Origin: Pseudorasbora parva
Lineage: Eukaryota > Chordata > Actinopteri > Cypriniformes > Gobionidae
Assembly (NCBI RefSeq): GCF_024679245.1
Contig: NC_090178.1
Coordinates: 20,731,713-20,795,712, forward strand
Direction: 5' to 3'
DNA: 64,000 nucleotides
Part shown: positions 25,698-51,263 of the stretch, in pieces
Numbering within the stretch: the stretch's first letter is position 1
Layout: every line of letters starts with the position of its first letter
The notes under the pieces: model-generated
Told to the model about the DNA's origin: nothing
What the model saw: the letters and a program-made list of their open reading frames with translations, nothing else
Database searches by the model: none
Position numbers and translations under genes: made by a program

Positions 25698-26880
25698 AAG
25701 AATTAGCATTTTAACTAGTGAAAATTGAATTGTTGATATCTAGAATTCATATCCTGTAAATTAATAAAAGTCAAATTGGCTTGCCATAGTTTCCTTGGCT
25801 AAAAGCACACAACATGTGTCAACATGATAATTTAGCAGATGTCTTTGGCAAAGGCAGACAATGTTTTAATTGCAGTGCCTTCTTCTGGAGCCCGAGGGTG
25901 TGTAGGGCTCAGGAATCAAAACATTGTGTTAGCGGCCACAGATCTTTAAAGGAACAGTTCACCCAAAATTACATTTCTACCATAATTTATTATTATTATT
26001 AAATAGTTTACAGCCCCCAGCCCCATTTCTGGTATACTTTCTGGTATAACGAACCAAACTAACCGAACTACAAGTGTGAAATTAGACAACTCAGAGTATG
26101 TTCCCACTTAACACAAGACATTCTCAAGAGACAAATCGATGATTCACCATGGAAACAGACGCTAAGAAAAAACGAGTCATTTTACTTCCTCCCTTTTTAT
26201 TTAATGGCGATTTACATAAGTGCACATCGCCACCTAGGCTATTTGGTGGTTGTGCAATAATTTTTTCAATGTCTTCGTTTAATAAGTACTCATTATTCAC
26301 TGAGAAAAATGATAATATTGTTTGTTTGGTGCTAAGTATTTGAATGCAGATCCACGTGTGATATGACAATAAAATAAATAATAAATTAAATAAAATAAGT
26401 TTACATTTTAATGCAATTCAAATTATATATATTTTGATTGCATTAACATGTAAACTTATTTTTATTATAATTCTTTAGAATTGATATGTAATATTGTATA
26501 TTATATTGTATGTAACTGAAAGAAACGTATATTAATAACTATATGGTTATGGTTATATTAATTATTTAAAAAACAAAAACAAAAAAAAACATCTGAATAC
26601 TTTTGCAAACTAACCCATAACCTACTCCAGGGTATATTATGTTCAGAGAGTGAGTTGCCATGGTTACTTACCCTGAAAGTTACCGCTGTTTTGGGAACAG
26701 AAAGTTGAGGTTATCCAACTTACTCATGCCCATGTAAATTATGTCACGTTACTTCTGGAATACCCCCTCTAAACTGAACCATCAACTGGGCGGTTCATCG
26801 CCGTAGTAGCCTACAACTTGTACTGTGCGTTGTACAACCAGGTACAGACTGAAGCTAGAAACTCCGTGAAAGGTGATAGG
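25698..26880. other. Intergenic, upstream of the TLR gene
   Basis: No coding exon is seen. A single end of an AGGAACAGTTCACCC-type TTAA repeat sits near 25945. A decayed repeat rich in CCATGGTTACTTACC-like sequence covers about 26600-26760. The TLR promoter should lie in the last part. Confidence 0.4.
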
Positions 26881-26938
26881 ATGTGCTTGGACTTCCTCTG
26901 ACACTGATGATAAAATGCTCATTGCGGGAACGTCTGAG
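26881..26938 (+). other. Possible non-coding first exon of the TLR gene
   Basis: A strong donor (GAG followed by GTAAGT) at 26939 could splice to the TTTCAG acceptor ending at 29073, 21 bases before the TLR start codon. The 5' limit given is arbitrary. This is inference from splice signals only. Confidence 0.4.
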
Positions 26939-29073
26939 GTAAGTCGTTATTTTTCCTTAATTTGAATAGAGCTATGCAGACGTTTTCCCACAAGGATGCA
27001 TAAAGTATGAAATCACGACGATGAAAGCGTGATATATCTGCCTTTTGCAAAATTAACTACGATTTCAAACCATTTAGTCTGTATAACTTACACCACCAGT
27101 GTTTGTAGTAGGTGTGCGTTTGTTTGTCTTTATACGTTTATCAAATGAATCACATCTTACTCGTGTTCTAGCAACTTTTATAAACATCGTTTTTCTCCCA
27201 GTCCCAGTCCTCGTCGTTCCTGCTCGTTTTTATTGCCACAATATTTATTCTAGTGTCATTGCGATGACCTACCCAACAAAGCGGTGATATGTTCTCCAAA
27301 TACTTGTTGACTGGTCGAAAACATCTTTCGCGAAGTTGCGCCCCTCAGGTGTAGCTTTTTCTCCTAAAATCAAACTTGATTTGTGTTTGCTGAGTAACGT
27401 TAGCCTACAATAGCCGAGTATTAGGCTAAAAGGAAAAACAGGTAATTTCATGAATTTCAACATGCATGTTTTAACGCGTTATAGGTTTAGGTTTTGTATT
27501 GGGTTACTGTTAGTAATTGTTTTACTCAAATGTTTAATAACGTATTCACTTTTATATCAAACTGTGAAACTGATCAAAATTTGAAACTTGATTTCCCTGA
27601 AATTCTTGAGGTATTTAGTTTAGTTTGCTATTCTGAGATAGGTTACTATTGAATTGTGGCTTAAGAAGATAAAGTAAACACACAGTCTGGTAAAATGGAG
27701 TTTCTCATGTGTAAATCTTTTGCTTATTTAGAGATTTGCACAATAGGTTTCTCTGTTTTACAAATAAAAAGGGGTTAAATGCTGGACCATAAAGTTAAGA
27801 TGCTTCAAATAGCTTACATGTGAGCAAGAAAATGCATTTATGTATTGGAAAGTGTATGTTTATTCTAAGTAAATTATTTTCTAAACCGCTCATTCATCAG
27901 TTACTCTTTTTGGTCTTTATTGAGCTGATAGCCTCAGTTTGAGTAACATGCTCTAGGAATTTGATTTAATATATGTGTCAAGTGTTTATTCTGTATTTAC
28001 ATTATTTCATAAACAGAGCTCTGGTGAGAGAATTCTATAAAATAAAACCTTAAATCTTTTTGAGTATATTTATTCAGTACTCAAAACATCATGTTGCTGT
28101 ATATGGACTGGAAAACTCTCCAATGGTAAATTTAGCATAAACTTTAAGAAAAAGAAGGAAAAAAAGAAGAGAAAATCGTGCTATGCCGGTGAAACATTGA
28201 ATCAGTTCATGAAACTCAACAAGGAACTTAAGACAATAATGAAGGATCTGTTCTACAGGGAAGCATTACATTAGGTTAATTATTTCCTCTTTCCTTGGCA
28301 GAAATATTGTTTTGAGCATTAAGTCACATAGCAAAAAGATTTATTACTGTAAATGAGCATTGCGCACTCATGCAGCTGAAGTTTAAGGATTCAGTACAAA
28401 CACAGATTTTGAAAAAGTAAAAGTTCTCATTTATAAGGATATAAATTAATTTAGTTTGTGGTATGCAATATGATCTGTGTAGCTTAAAAATCATTTCAAT
28501 ATTGTTTACATTAGGATTGATTTTTGATGATCACATTTTCAAAACTCAACATTAGAATTTGTTGTGCTTAATAAAGAAAACTATGACAAACTCTGTGCTC
28601 TTTTTTGTTTTTTAAATAAGATGATTTAATTTTTCCAAGAACTTAAAACTGACACTGATTGATATAGAATGTGTAATGTTCTGCTAACAACATTATGAGT
28701 ATAGTTATAAAAATCCTTTTAAGTTAACACAATTATTCAATTATTATTATTATTGTTGTTATTTTAACAGAAAAAATTTCTTATTTTTATCAAACTATTA
28801 TAATAAGAAAACAGGCTAACAACAAATACAGCTAATAAAAAATAAAAGTGAACACATTTTAAACTTTTTTCTTTTTGTTATGTAATGATAACATTACTTA
28901 TTATTGTTGTTGTTATTATTATTATTATTTGATGTAAACAGCATTTAAATGAATATGTCGTGAGCATGCTCGATACACATTTTTTATGTCACTAAGCATC
29001 TGTTCTCACGAAAGTTGAAAAGATGAAACTGAGAGTTTAGGATCCCAATAACTGACATATTTTTTTGTTTCAG
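26939..29073. other. Presumed 5' UTR intron of the TLR gene
   Basis: AT-rich, with short ATT/TTG runs and no clear transposon or coding exon. It is an intron only if the first exon proposed at 26881-26938 is real. Confidence 0.4.
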
Positions 29074-29094
29074 ATCTAAGCAAATCCTGTGAGA

Positions 29095-38575
<9,481 letters not shown>

Positions 38576-40066
38576 AATGCATACATCTGTGGCCTGAGTT
38601 GACCAGATAGAACATGTTGTTTTTATTTTGCTATATCCAGATTATGACATGCTTTAAAGTAACAATGATGTTCTACAGTGATGTTCAGCTAAGGTTTGTC
38701 TAAACCGGTTTGTCTGACTCATTGGTGGCAGAAGGACTGGAAAAAGTAAATTCTGACTCATAGATTCAGTCAGCAAGGAAAACAAACAACCAGATAAAAC
38801 TAGACAGTGATTAACTGATCCAGTTGCCTGTGGCATAGACAACAACACAAGCTCACTCTGATAATCAATACAGTTCTATTTACTTTAGTTTGCAAGTATA
38901 TATACTTATCTTAATTAAGGTAGTCAACTGTAATACTGTTCCCTCACCTGTGTCTACTGAAACTAGTCATTATTTCAATAAAACTGATACTCTTTGCTCA
39001 GAAAGAACACATTTATATCAGTATGGAATGTTTTAAGATTTAAAATATTCAAATTAATTTGTAAATGCATACTATATTTAGTTCTAATTAATACGTTTTC
39101 ATCTTCCAGACCCCTGGATGTTTTTATTTTCTTACACCTGTGTAACGTAAAATGTATTTTGCACCATAATGTATCTACATTTGTGATTTAAAAGGTGATG
39201 CCTTTCATTTTTGGATTATTGAACATGTTCTTTCTCAATAATATATTCACATTCACCTCCATAATGATGTTTTTATGTCTATTCTATCACTGTAAATCAT
39301 CAGTCATAAAATGTATAATACTGAACAGGATGCTTGCAAATAAACAAGAAACTATGACGCATCTACGCGTTATCCTCTTGGAAGCCTCTCTAGCAATTTC
39401 ATTTCAGCTTCTCGCTGCTCGCATGATTTTCTTTTAGTGGAAACATTCAGAGCAATAAAAAAAACATGTGGCTGACGTTTAGTCATCATCACTACCGTGT
39501 GTTGTTGTGCTTAATTAGGACTACTGCATCCACCATTCTTTTAAATAAATAAACTGAAACTGAAACTTTTGTTTTCTGTAGACCTAACAGTTAAATGAGG
39601 GTTTTTTTCACTCCCAAAAACAAATTGGAATCGAATACAACTTAATATATAATTAATAAGACCTAATTCTAGGCTATACCATTATTTGATTATTGTTCCG
39701 CCACAAACACACTGACTTCACTGTAATGAACATGCGTTAATTTGTACTCATGTGAGATCTGAGATAGAACAATGCCAGGAATTCACGTCGTAGTTGTCCT
39801 CAAGAGAGCCATGTTTCAAGTTTCAGCACGTGGACATTGAGCCTTCCTTGACAAAACAGGAATCATCATAGTCACTATGAATTAACTGAATTAGTGATAG
39901 CAGTAAAAAAGCATTGCCCTGGGTTTATATAGCTATTGGCATAAATTATATTACACTATTACAAACTATAGGCCTAGTAGTGATCGATTGTGAATCTACA
40001 AAATAGGTCACATTTTTGCTAGTTACAGCTCTATTTAATGAAATAAACTTGAGATATCACATGATG

Positions 40067-40150
40067 TAGGGTGAATTCAGGGTGATTAGGAGACTTTTAG
40101 CCATTGAGATGACTTGGAAAAAGTCTCCCAATCACCCTGAATTCACCCTA
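40067..40150. repeat. 84-bp perfect-type hairpin upstream of the S100 gene
   Basis: The left arm starts TAGGGTGAATTCAGGGTGAT and the right arm ends in its complement. About 32 bp pair with one mismatch around a loop of about 18. It could be a tiny MITE or a hairpin RNA source. Confidence 0.85.
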
Positions 40151-40268
40151 TTTGAGTAAAGCATATTCTAAAGTGAAAACCTTTGACTGCATTAGCGTGC
40201 GTGATGACATCATTAGACGTGCGGGCTCCGCCCACTACACTAATTCCCCCGCACAGGTGAATGGACTC

Positions 40269-40275
40269 TATTTAA
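40269..40275 (+). promoter_or_regulatory. Candidate TATA box of the S100A1-like gene
   Basis: TATTTAA sits about 60 bases before a good donor (TAG followed by GTAAGT at 40332). This fits a short non-coding first exon of about 40300-40331 spliced to the exon with the start codon. Confidence 0.45.
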
Positions 40276-41216
40276 TGAATGAGCACTAGTAACGTCTTTT
40301 CAAGCGCTTGTTACCACATCTTTTTGCCTAGGTAAGTTAATAACTCTGTCTGTGTTTGTTTATGTATAAATGTTAGGCTGTTTACAATATCTTTCTGAAA
40401 ATAGTGTATTCCAATTAATTGTAAGCATGAATTTTAAAATGAGCCGTTTATGGTTCAAATCCTTAATGTAATGATGTCAAATGTTAATGTGATGAGAGCA
40501 TTTTCTAAGAATTACTTAAAATTAACTCAATGTTTTACGAATAAGGATTTTTTTTTTTTTTTTTTTTTTTTGTCTTTTTAGACTAATTTACTGTGACCAA
40601 TATAGGTAGTTCCTGTACCAACTGTAATTTAAAAAAAACTTTAATGGTGCTTCTGATAGAATACATTTAATAGTTTTGGACAATCTAGCTGGTTTAATGT
40701 TAACTTCTCATGTTAATGTTATTGTCTGCAATATTGACAGATTCTATAAAAGAAACCCTACAGCTGTCTAATGTCAAAAATAAGACCTACATCCTTTAAT
40801 GGTGGTTTAACAGTCTCTGAGCCTTTAGTTCATACAAAAGGCTAATTAAATAATTGATGCATACCTGTCTTCCCTCTCCCCCATGATCGTCATCAGCCTG
40901 CCAGTGCCAAAAGACCTGTTTGCTCACAGATATTAGATCCCTTAGTGCTGTGTAACCCCAGTCTCTGGGGTCCCAAAGGGGGATGAAAGTGCCCCTGGGG
41001 TCAGCAGTTGTCTGTGCAAATGCACGAAAGACTCAAAAAGGGCCATGTATTCTTACAAAACCGTACTTGTGTGTATTAGCATATTTATTGGAAAAATGAG
41101 TGGTGCACTAACACCTGCATACTACTTAAGATGTTTGGATGTGGACTGTTAGACTTAGAGTTTGCATAATTTATTTAAAATCTATTTTTGCAGAGTATTT
41201 TCAGTAAAACAACAAC

Positions 41217-41577
41217 ATGGTTTCAAAACTGGAAAACGCAATGGAAGGCCTCATTAAAGTCTTCCACACATACTCTTCCAAAGAAGGAGACAAGTACAAG
41301 CTAAGCAAAGCTGAGCTCAAGAGCTTGCTTCAGGGAGAACTCGGTGACTTTTTAGCAGTAAGTTCTAGCCCCATTAAGTTAACGTTTATTGTTGATGTGA
41401 ATTGTGAATGATTGTGTCTTATTGCAGGCGAGTAAAGACCCCATGGTTGTGGAGAAGATCATGTCTGATTTGGATGAGAACAGGGATGGAGAGGTGGACT
41501 TTCAGGAGTTTGTTGTGCTGGTGGCTGCTCTCACAGTGGCATGTAATGAATTCTTTGTAGAGAGCATGAAGAATTAA
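41217..41577 (+). CDS. s100a1: S100 calcium-binding protein, S100A1-like
   Basis: Small EF-hand protein that forms dimers and binds target proteins when loaded with calcium. Two coding exons, 41217-41357 and 41428-41577, join at a codon boundary to give 96 aa. The N-terminal half holds the S100-type pseudo EF-hand (SSKEGDKYKLSKAE). The canonical loop is residues 63-74 (DENRDGEVDFQE), with all calcium ligands present. Cys86 in VACNEFF matches the conserved S100A1 cysteine. The first residues (LENAMEGLIKVFH) and the C-terminal helix resemble S100A1 more than S100Z, which is the main alternative. AATAAA is at 41634-41639. Neighbours isg20l2 and mettl25b support a 1q21-23-type location, where human S100A1 lies. 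Confidence 0.9.
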
Positions 41578-41639
41578 ATGTTCTTGCATTTCTCTTTCGC
41601 TGCATTTTGTAAGTGTTGCAATATTTATCAAAAAATAAA

Positions 41640-42609
41640 TGACATGCAGACTAATACGAGTACGTGTAAGCAAACTGTCGAGTGTACAAGATGTTTTGTT
41701 CAGAGCTGTGGTTCTCAAGCAGGGTAGCACAAGATGACTTGGTCATAAACAATAAGAAATAAATAAATTGCATAAAAATAAGCTCAAATGCATATAAATC
41801 AATATATAAACTGACATTGATATTTCGTCAATTTGTTCTCTTTACAAATGTTATTTCTTAACCAAAAGGATTCACAGGACAAACTAGATGCATGAGGGAA
41901 TTTTGAAAGTGATTCCTAAACCTGCAAAAGCCATGGAAATAAATAGCATTCCAGAAATGTTTGGATTTATGGCTTTTCATTTTTTTAATTATTAGTTTGC
42001 AGTTATTTAATTTTAATACATTGCCAATCCTAGTTTTTGTAAATAAAGTTTGAAAATTAGCGTGTTATTACACTTGAAGTATTCTAAATATTCAGTATTG
42101 TCCTGATTTCTTTCTTTTTTTTCTTAAGACTGCCATCTATAGGTTGAAAAATGGTCTTTTAATTTAAGTGTTTTATATACTATTTATGCATTCAGTCTTT
42201 GTATGTTTTTTGTGACCGGTGAAGACACCATAAATAAGGCAAATTTGCCCATGGTGAAATCCTGTGCCTTAAAATAAACACAAACAAATCCAGTTGCTCA
42301 TTAAGAAAAAAGCAAATCAGTTGTGATTTAATAACAAATTCCTTAAATCACATTAAAAGATTTCGTAAGACTGTCCTTTTCTGCTATTTAGGCAAAAACT
42401 AATTTAAAACATGACAACTTTTGCTTCGGAGGGAAAAAATGACTGGACGATGGCCCATTATTGGATCACTCTGGAAAACAGAAAATCAGACCTCTAATTT
42501 CAAGTTCCCAAATGTCGGACGGTTTGTGTGGCAGTTCATTTAAGGGCATTTCATAATATTCCTGCAAATCCAATTATGTGGTTGTATAGCTTGGTGTATG
42601 TCATTTCAT
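41640..42609. other. Gap between convergent S100 and mettl25b genes
   Basis: S100 on + and mettl25b on - face each other here. The interval should contain both 3' UTRs. It is AT-rich, with no recognised element or exon. Confidence 0.5.
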
Positions 42610-46170
<3,561 letters not shown>

Positions 46171-46844
46171 TTTTACAACATTAAAAACCCCATGCAGATT
46201 AAATTGGGTGCCCTTCAATACTACGAGTAGTCATTTAAACGAGGAACTTCATTGAAATGTAATACGACTTTTCTGTTTACATGTAACAATCCAACCACAC
46301 GTGTTCGCGAAGAGCGCCGCCTACCAGTCATGTCCGATTCGTGAACAAATCAATGAATCGGTTGAACTGATTCGAAAAACAGGTCCGATCAATTCATTCA
46401 CGAATCAGAGTTGAATCCGGTTGAATCGTACTTGATTGCAAAAAAAAAAATGTTTTTCGTTCGTTTATACATTTAAATATAAAATTCACATAGTTTATTT
46501 ATTTACATTTAATAAATAATAATGTATTATTATTATTAATAATAAGTTAAAAGTAAAATAAATCAGTTAACTTTTTTTATGGATAAACACCTTTAATGAA
46601 TAACGACAGTAAATAAGTAATAAACAGTAATACGTGTCTACACATGGCTTTTTGTTTTCCTTTTTTTTTTTTTTTTTTTTTTTTACTTTTTTAGAGCGGG
46701 GATGCGTCTCAATCATCTCCTTAGTTCAGTAGTCAGGGCACTGATCAAGGAATCAGTCGATGTTCACTGTTGGATCCGGTTCTTGAATTGAGTCGAACTT
46801 CCCATAACATCCGACCCGGAAGCACATTTCCATTCATGCATACG
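46171..46844. promoter_or_regulatory. Presumed shared promoter of mettl25b and isg20l2
   Basis: The two genes diverge from this interval. A CCGGAAG (ETS-type) motif lies near 46817, and a donor (ACG followed by GTGAGC) at 46845 could end a non-coding first exon of isg20l2. A repeat with GATTCATTCACGAATC motifs and a poly-T run also lie here. Confidence 0.45.
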
Positions 46845-48177
46845 GTGAGCTTGGCTTGAATACAGGAATAGAAAAATATCAAAAGTCTCCTTTTGGGGGG
46901 CAAATAATGGTATGTATTCGGCAATTTGGAAGTGTTACGTCTATCCGTAATAGAGTCGCGCAATTTATTTCGGTGTACAGTGTGATACTTAACTTAAACT
47001 CCATCATGGACATGTGCTCTGAGAAATATCGAGATATTTTAAAATTTTTGTTTTGCAGACATTTACGAACCTGTTTTTTCCTTAAACTTTCAAGGCGTGT
47101 GAACCGTGATTGTACAGTTTAATTAATTTATTACACGGACTAAAATTTTTAGAACGAAAGTGAAAATGTCTCGTTTACCTTGTTAGTAAAATTGTCATAT
47201 CTCCCCCTTTGATGTATGTTTATCCCATATTTTAAAAAGATGCTGTTTACTTTAAAAAACATTGTTTATATTCCCAAATATCATGATCTGTGAGACCCCA
47301 ATCATACAATTTAAAAGGCAGTTATATTGAATATATAATGTCCTAATTTATAATGTGATAATGCAATATTAAAAATGTGTGTAAAATTTATTTCGAAAAT
47401 ATTTAGCACTGTGCTATCGTACTTTACAGTTATTGTTTATTTAAATATTTAACAGTATTTTCTATTTAGTCGTATTATTTTTTTATTTATATATTAAATT
47501 TAATTTTTAAATACTTTTTTATTTTCTACATTCAGGATTCATACTGTGCTTAAAGTGCTTTAAGTACTTGAATTTGACTTTCTTAAATTTATGTCCTGGA
47601 AAACATTGAAAACAGCCATATTTATGAAAAGGTACCAGAAAAGTTCTTGGATTATTAAAAGACAATGTGTGAAATTAGTGTTTCATTTTATTAATAAAAC
47701 AATCTTTTCACTCATTGTTAAGAGCCATTTTGCATGGCTGTAAGAGTGGTATTGCTCATATAAATATATCCAAGTATATGATATAGCTTTCATTCTTCAG
47801 GTCAATTTTATTTTCATAAGGGAAAAAATCAGTTTGAATAAGGAAAGTAATATCTTCCTTTGACATAGTCATTGCATGTGCTACACTTTAATTTTACCAT
47901 TTTGTTTTTTGTTTTTTTATATTTGAAAGATATATTGTTTGATATATCTCTGATCTCTGATTGTAGTCATTGAAAACCAAAAAAGTAGTGTTTTGAAAGT
48001 CCTTGAAAGTCCTAGAATTTCATTTTAGAGTACATGTTCGAACTCTGACCCTAGTTTGTAAGACAGATCTGGAGACTTAAACAGATAAATTATGTTATCA
48101 AAATCATTTTGTGTGACCCTATTACAGCATTGTTAGTTCTTGTCTTAACAGGCTTTGTTCTTTTCTCTCTTTTTAAG
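46845..48177. other. Presumed isg20l2 5' UTR intron
   Basis: AT-rich, with no recognised repeat or coding exon. An acceptor (TTTTTAAG) ends near 48177, followed by about 54 bases of 5' UTR before the isg20l2 ATG. Confidence 0.4.
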
Positions 48178-48231
48178 AGTGACAACTTCAAGAAGACACC
48201 TGTTGTGATCAACCTTTGAGGGTGTATAAGG

Positions 48232-51200
48232 ATGTCAGGGCTTATGTTGAACCTGGTTTGTGAGTCTGGTCCTGCAGGCAAAGCGGGTAAATCCAGAGGA
48301 AATTCCAAACATGGACGTTTCCTTGGAAGGAGACATTACATGGAGCACAAGGGATTGTTAAAAGATAAACAAAATAAAAAGAGAAACAAAAGAATCCAGC
48401 AGAAAAAGAACAAAAAGTCAAAAAATGCTCCGCTCAATGGAGGAGATGGATCAAATCCAGATGCTATTTTTCCTAAATTTACCTCTTGTCTGCCGAATAA
48501 GATCAATGAGCCTTCTAGCTCTGCAAATTCATTTTCCACTGCCGGCACATCTCGGAGGGACCCGACACACCAAGCGGCACCCCGCACCCTCGGACCATTA
48601 AAATATGTGGCATTGGACTGTGAGATGGTGGGAACAGGACCGAAGGGGTGTTGCAGTGAACTCGCCCGCTGCAGTATTGTTTCCTATGACGGTGATGTTA
48701 TTTTTGATAAATTTATCAAACCCATCAATCCTGTGACAGATTTCCGCACTCGCTGGAGTGGAGTCAGGAGGCAGGATTTATTCAATGCCTTACCCTTCCA
48801 TCAGGCACAAAAAGAGGTATGAAAGAACATCTTTACTTAAACAGCACTAGGTAACTTTTCAACCTTCATAATATATTTTCAAGACTCTTGTGATGATACA
48901 TCGACTTACAATAGGTTGAATGACTGACACGTCTGCCATAGCTTGATGGGGTCTGTATCGTTTTTAATCGTACTTTTAAACTTCGAGTTTCGGGTAATAA
49001 CCCGAGAACAAAAAGAACTACAAAATTAGACTGCTTTACTGCATATATACGTCACTTCCACCAACACCCACACTTCCTTAAATTCGGACGTGCGAGCCCA
49101 ACTCTGTTCGTCGGATAATATAGTCATGTCCGAAGCAGCACAGACAAATAAGAAATAAAAGGTTTTGTTGGAGAAAATCAATAAGAGGAAACGAAAAAGT
49201 GATCAAATTAAAGGCAGGACAAGGATCAACATTGGACCAGCGTTTGCTCGTCGGCGTGAGCTGAAGGAGGCGTGCCCGACCGATGCTGTCATGCTTGTTA
49301 TGGTGATTACCTACCACTCAAACATTGAACTGAAGTATCATATAGATTCTGTAAAACGGTAACCAATAGACTACTATAATGACGCTGGCTTGTAAACGTG
49401 AGCATTGTGATTTATTTGGCGTTTGAAAAAAATAAAACCCATGAAATTATATTCATATGACATGCTGAAACATATGCCACTGACTGTACCTGGGATGAAG
49501 ACATTTCACACGCGACGCCAGAAGAACACCTGCATGTGAACTCCTCCTGCAGTGTTCAGGTTAACGTTAACTGTTAATGCTGCACCAACCCGCGGGGCCG
49601 CTTTTATGAAGTTATTTGGCCTGCCCTACACCACTGTATATATTTTTACAACCCGCCGCGCACCCGCGACCATTAAATAGACATACGGGGTCCGCAGGTT
49701 ATGAGACGACCCGAGCATCACTAGTTCAGGGCTATCAGGGTTGTCATGTCAACAAATGCACACACGATGGCATCCCCTGTTGTAGGGTGACAGAGCTTAT
49801 GACAGTAGTTGAGGACATTATTTTTTCCCAACTGTAGGGGGACCCCGAGAGCAAAAGTTACCAAGTGCTGCTTTAAATGATTGCAAATCAGCTTTTTAGC
49901 GCCATCCTTGGGCTGAACATTTCACAATTTTGGGCCATTTATAGAAAAGGCACGGTCACCCCTCAACTTAAGTTTACATCTCTTAACGGCAATCTTTGTT
50001 GAGATGGCCTTAATGATCTAGCTATTTAATTTCAAAAGATCAGAAAGATATTTTGGCAATAATCTGTTCAAGGCTTTAAAAACAAAAAGCAGAATTTTAA
50101 AATCAATTCTATAACAAACCGGCAGCCAGTGCAATGAATTCCCCATATTGGGGAAATATGATACACATTTCCGGATACCAGTCTAAAGTCTGCATTTTGA
50201 ACCCTCTGAAGATGACTAATATTGGACTGACTCCAATATAAAGAGAGTTACAATAGTGAAGTCAAGACGAGATGAACACATGGATCACTTTCTCAACCTT
50301 TTCTCTAATGTTTAGAAACACTTAGTTGTGGACAATAATCTTAAGTGAAAAAAATATATAGATTTAACTACAGCATTTATCTGTTTATCAACTTTGTGCG
50401 CTGATTGAAAAATTACACCCACAGTTTTCACAGAATGCTTTACATAGGGGGCCAAATCTCCCAGGTTGCCATCAGAAGTACCTGAAACACCTGCGGTAAT
50501 TCTGATGGCGACCTGGGAGATTTGGTCCCCTATGTAAAGCATTCTGTGAAAATGTAGGTGCTATTTTTGACTCTGCCCTCAAATTTGATAAACATACTTT
50601 TGTCCTTGATTGGATTTGAATGCTTAACTAATTGCATCACCTCATTTATTCACTGTGCTTAAAATAAACAAACCAGTAACAGTCTGATTAGTCTTATTAT
50701 ATGTTTTGCACACAGATTGTGAAGATATTAACAGGGAAAATGGTTGTGGGCCATGCTGTCAATAATGACTTCAAGGCCTTAAAATATTTCCATCCTGCTT
50801 GCCAAACACGAGACACATCGCGGATTCCACTGCTAAACCAGAAAGCTGGACTGCCAGAGCATGAAACTGTGTCTCTGAAGAGGCTCAGTAAAGCTGTCCT
50901 CAACAAGGACATACAGGTGGGTTAACTCGGCACAGAACGTCATAATGGATGTCGTTTTCACCTGTGTCACAGAGAGTTCTTAGAGGAGTTCAGCTGTCAG
51001 ACATTTTAGACAGGGTACATCTGGAGTCGGTTCAAAAGCAGCACAGTCTATTTTTATAAATTAAAATAAGAACTGGCTTTCAGTTTTTTTCCACTGAAAA
51101 ACTCTTCTTATATTTTCAGAGCGGGAAGAGAGGCCACTCATCAGTAGAAGACGCCAAAGCCACCATGGAACTGTACAAAGTAGTGGAGAATATGTGGGAG

Positions 51201-51263
51201 CAAAAACTCACAGCTCTCAGCCTTTCAGAGAAAGCAATGGATCTTGCTCTGAATCAAAAATGA
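48232..51263 (+). CDS. isg20l2: ISG20L2, DEDDh 3'-5' exoribonuclease
   Basis: Nucleolar-type exonuclease; the mammalian protein trims the 3' end of 12S pre-rRNA to make 5.8S rRNA. Three coding exons join at codon boundaries: 48232-48816, 50716-50916 and 51120-51263, giving 309 aa (human 353). The first 120 residues hold a Lys/Arg-rich stretch (about 43-64), probably a nucleolar signal, and a low-complexity linker. The exonuclease domain has all catalytic residues: Exo I ALDCEMVG (D129, E131), Exo [13 protein letters not shown] (D213), Exo III HSSVED (H268, D273). The linker is less conserved than the domain. ISG20 and AEN are alternatives, but adjacency to mettl25b, as on human 1q23, favours ISG20L2. 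AATAAA near 52319 is a possible poly(A) signal. Intron 1 of the coding part holds a TTAA element and an inverted LINE. Confidence 0.92.
48841..49872. mobile_element. TTAA-flanked element in isg20l2 intron
   Basis: TTAA at 48837-48840 and 49873-49876. The ends ACAGCACTAGGTAACTTTT and AAAAGTTACCAAGTGCTGCT are inverted. No transposase is seen. Confidence 0.8.
49890..50475 (-). mobile_element. LINE ORF2 fragment on the minus strand
   Basis: The minus strand translates, with stops and shifts, to LINE reverse-transcriptase C-terminal sequence: [19 protein letters not shown], then [20 protein letters not shown] and [14 protein letters not shown]. It is adjacent to an oppositely oriented piece of the same LINE. 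Confidence 0.75.
50490..50600 (+). mobile_element. Inverted 5' piece of the same LINE
   Basis: The + strand reads [17 protein letters not shown], the same protein block found on the minus strand just to the left. The two form a 128-bp hairpin (50425-50552). Confidence 0.7.

Larger units (their letters stand above)
38576..40299. other. TLR 3' UTR and gap before S100
   Basis: No coding exon follows the TLR stop. AATAAA signals at 38977-38982 and 39454-39459 are likely TLR poly(A) signals. A strong short hairpin lies at 40067-40150. TATTTAA at 40269-40275 is a candidate TATA box for the S100 gene. Confidence 0.5.

Noticed and set aside
48336..48587. 83-codon frame antisense to isg20l2
   Set aside because: Shadow of the lysine-rich isg20l2 exon; no start context or motif.
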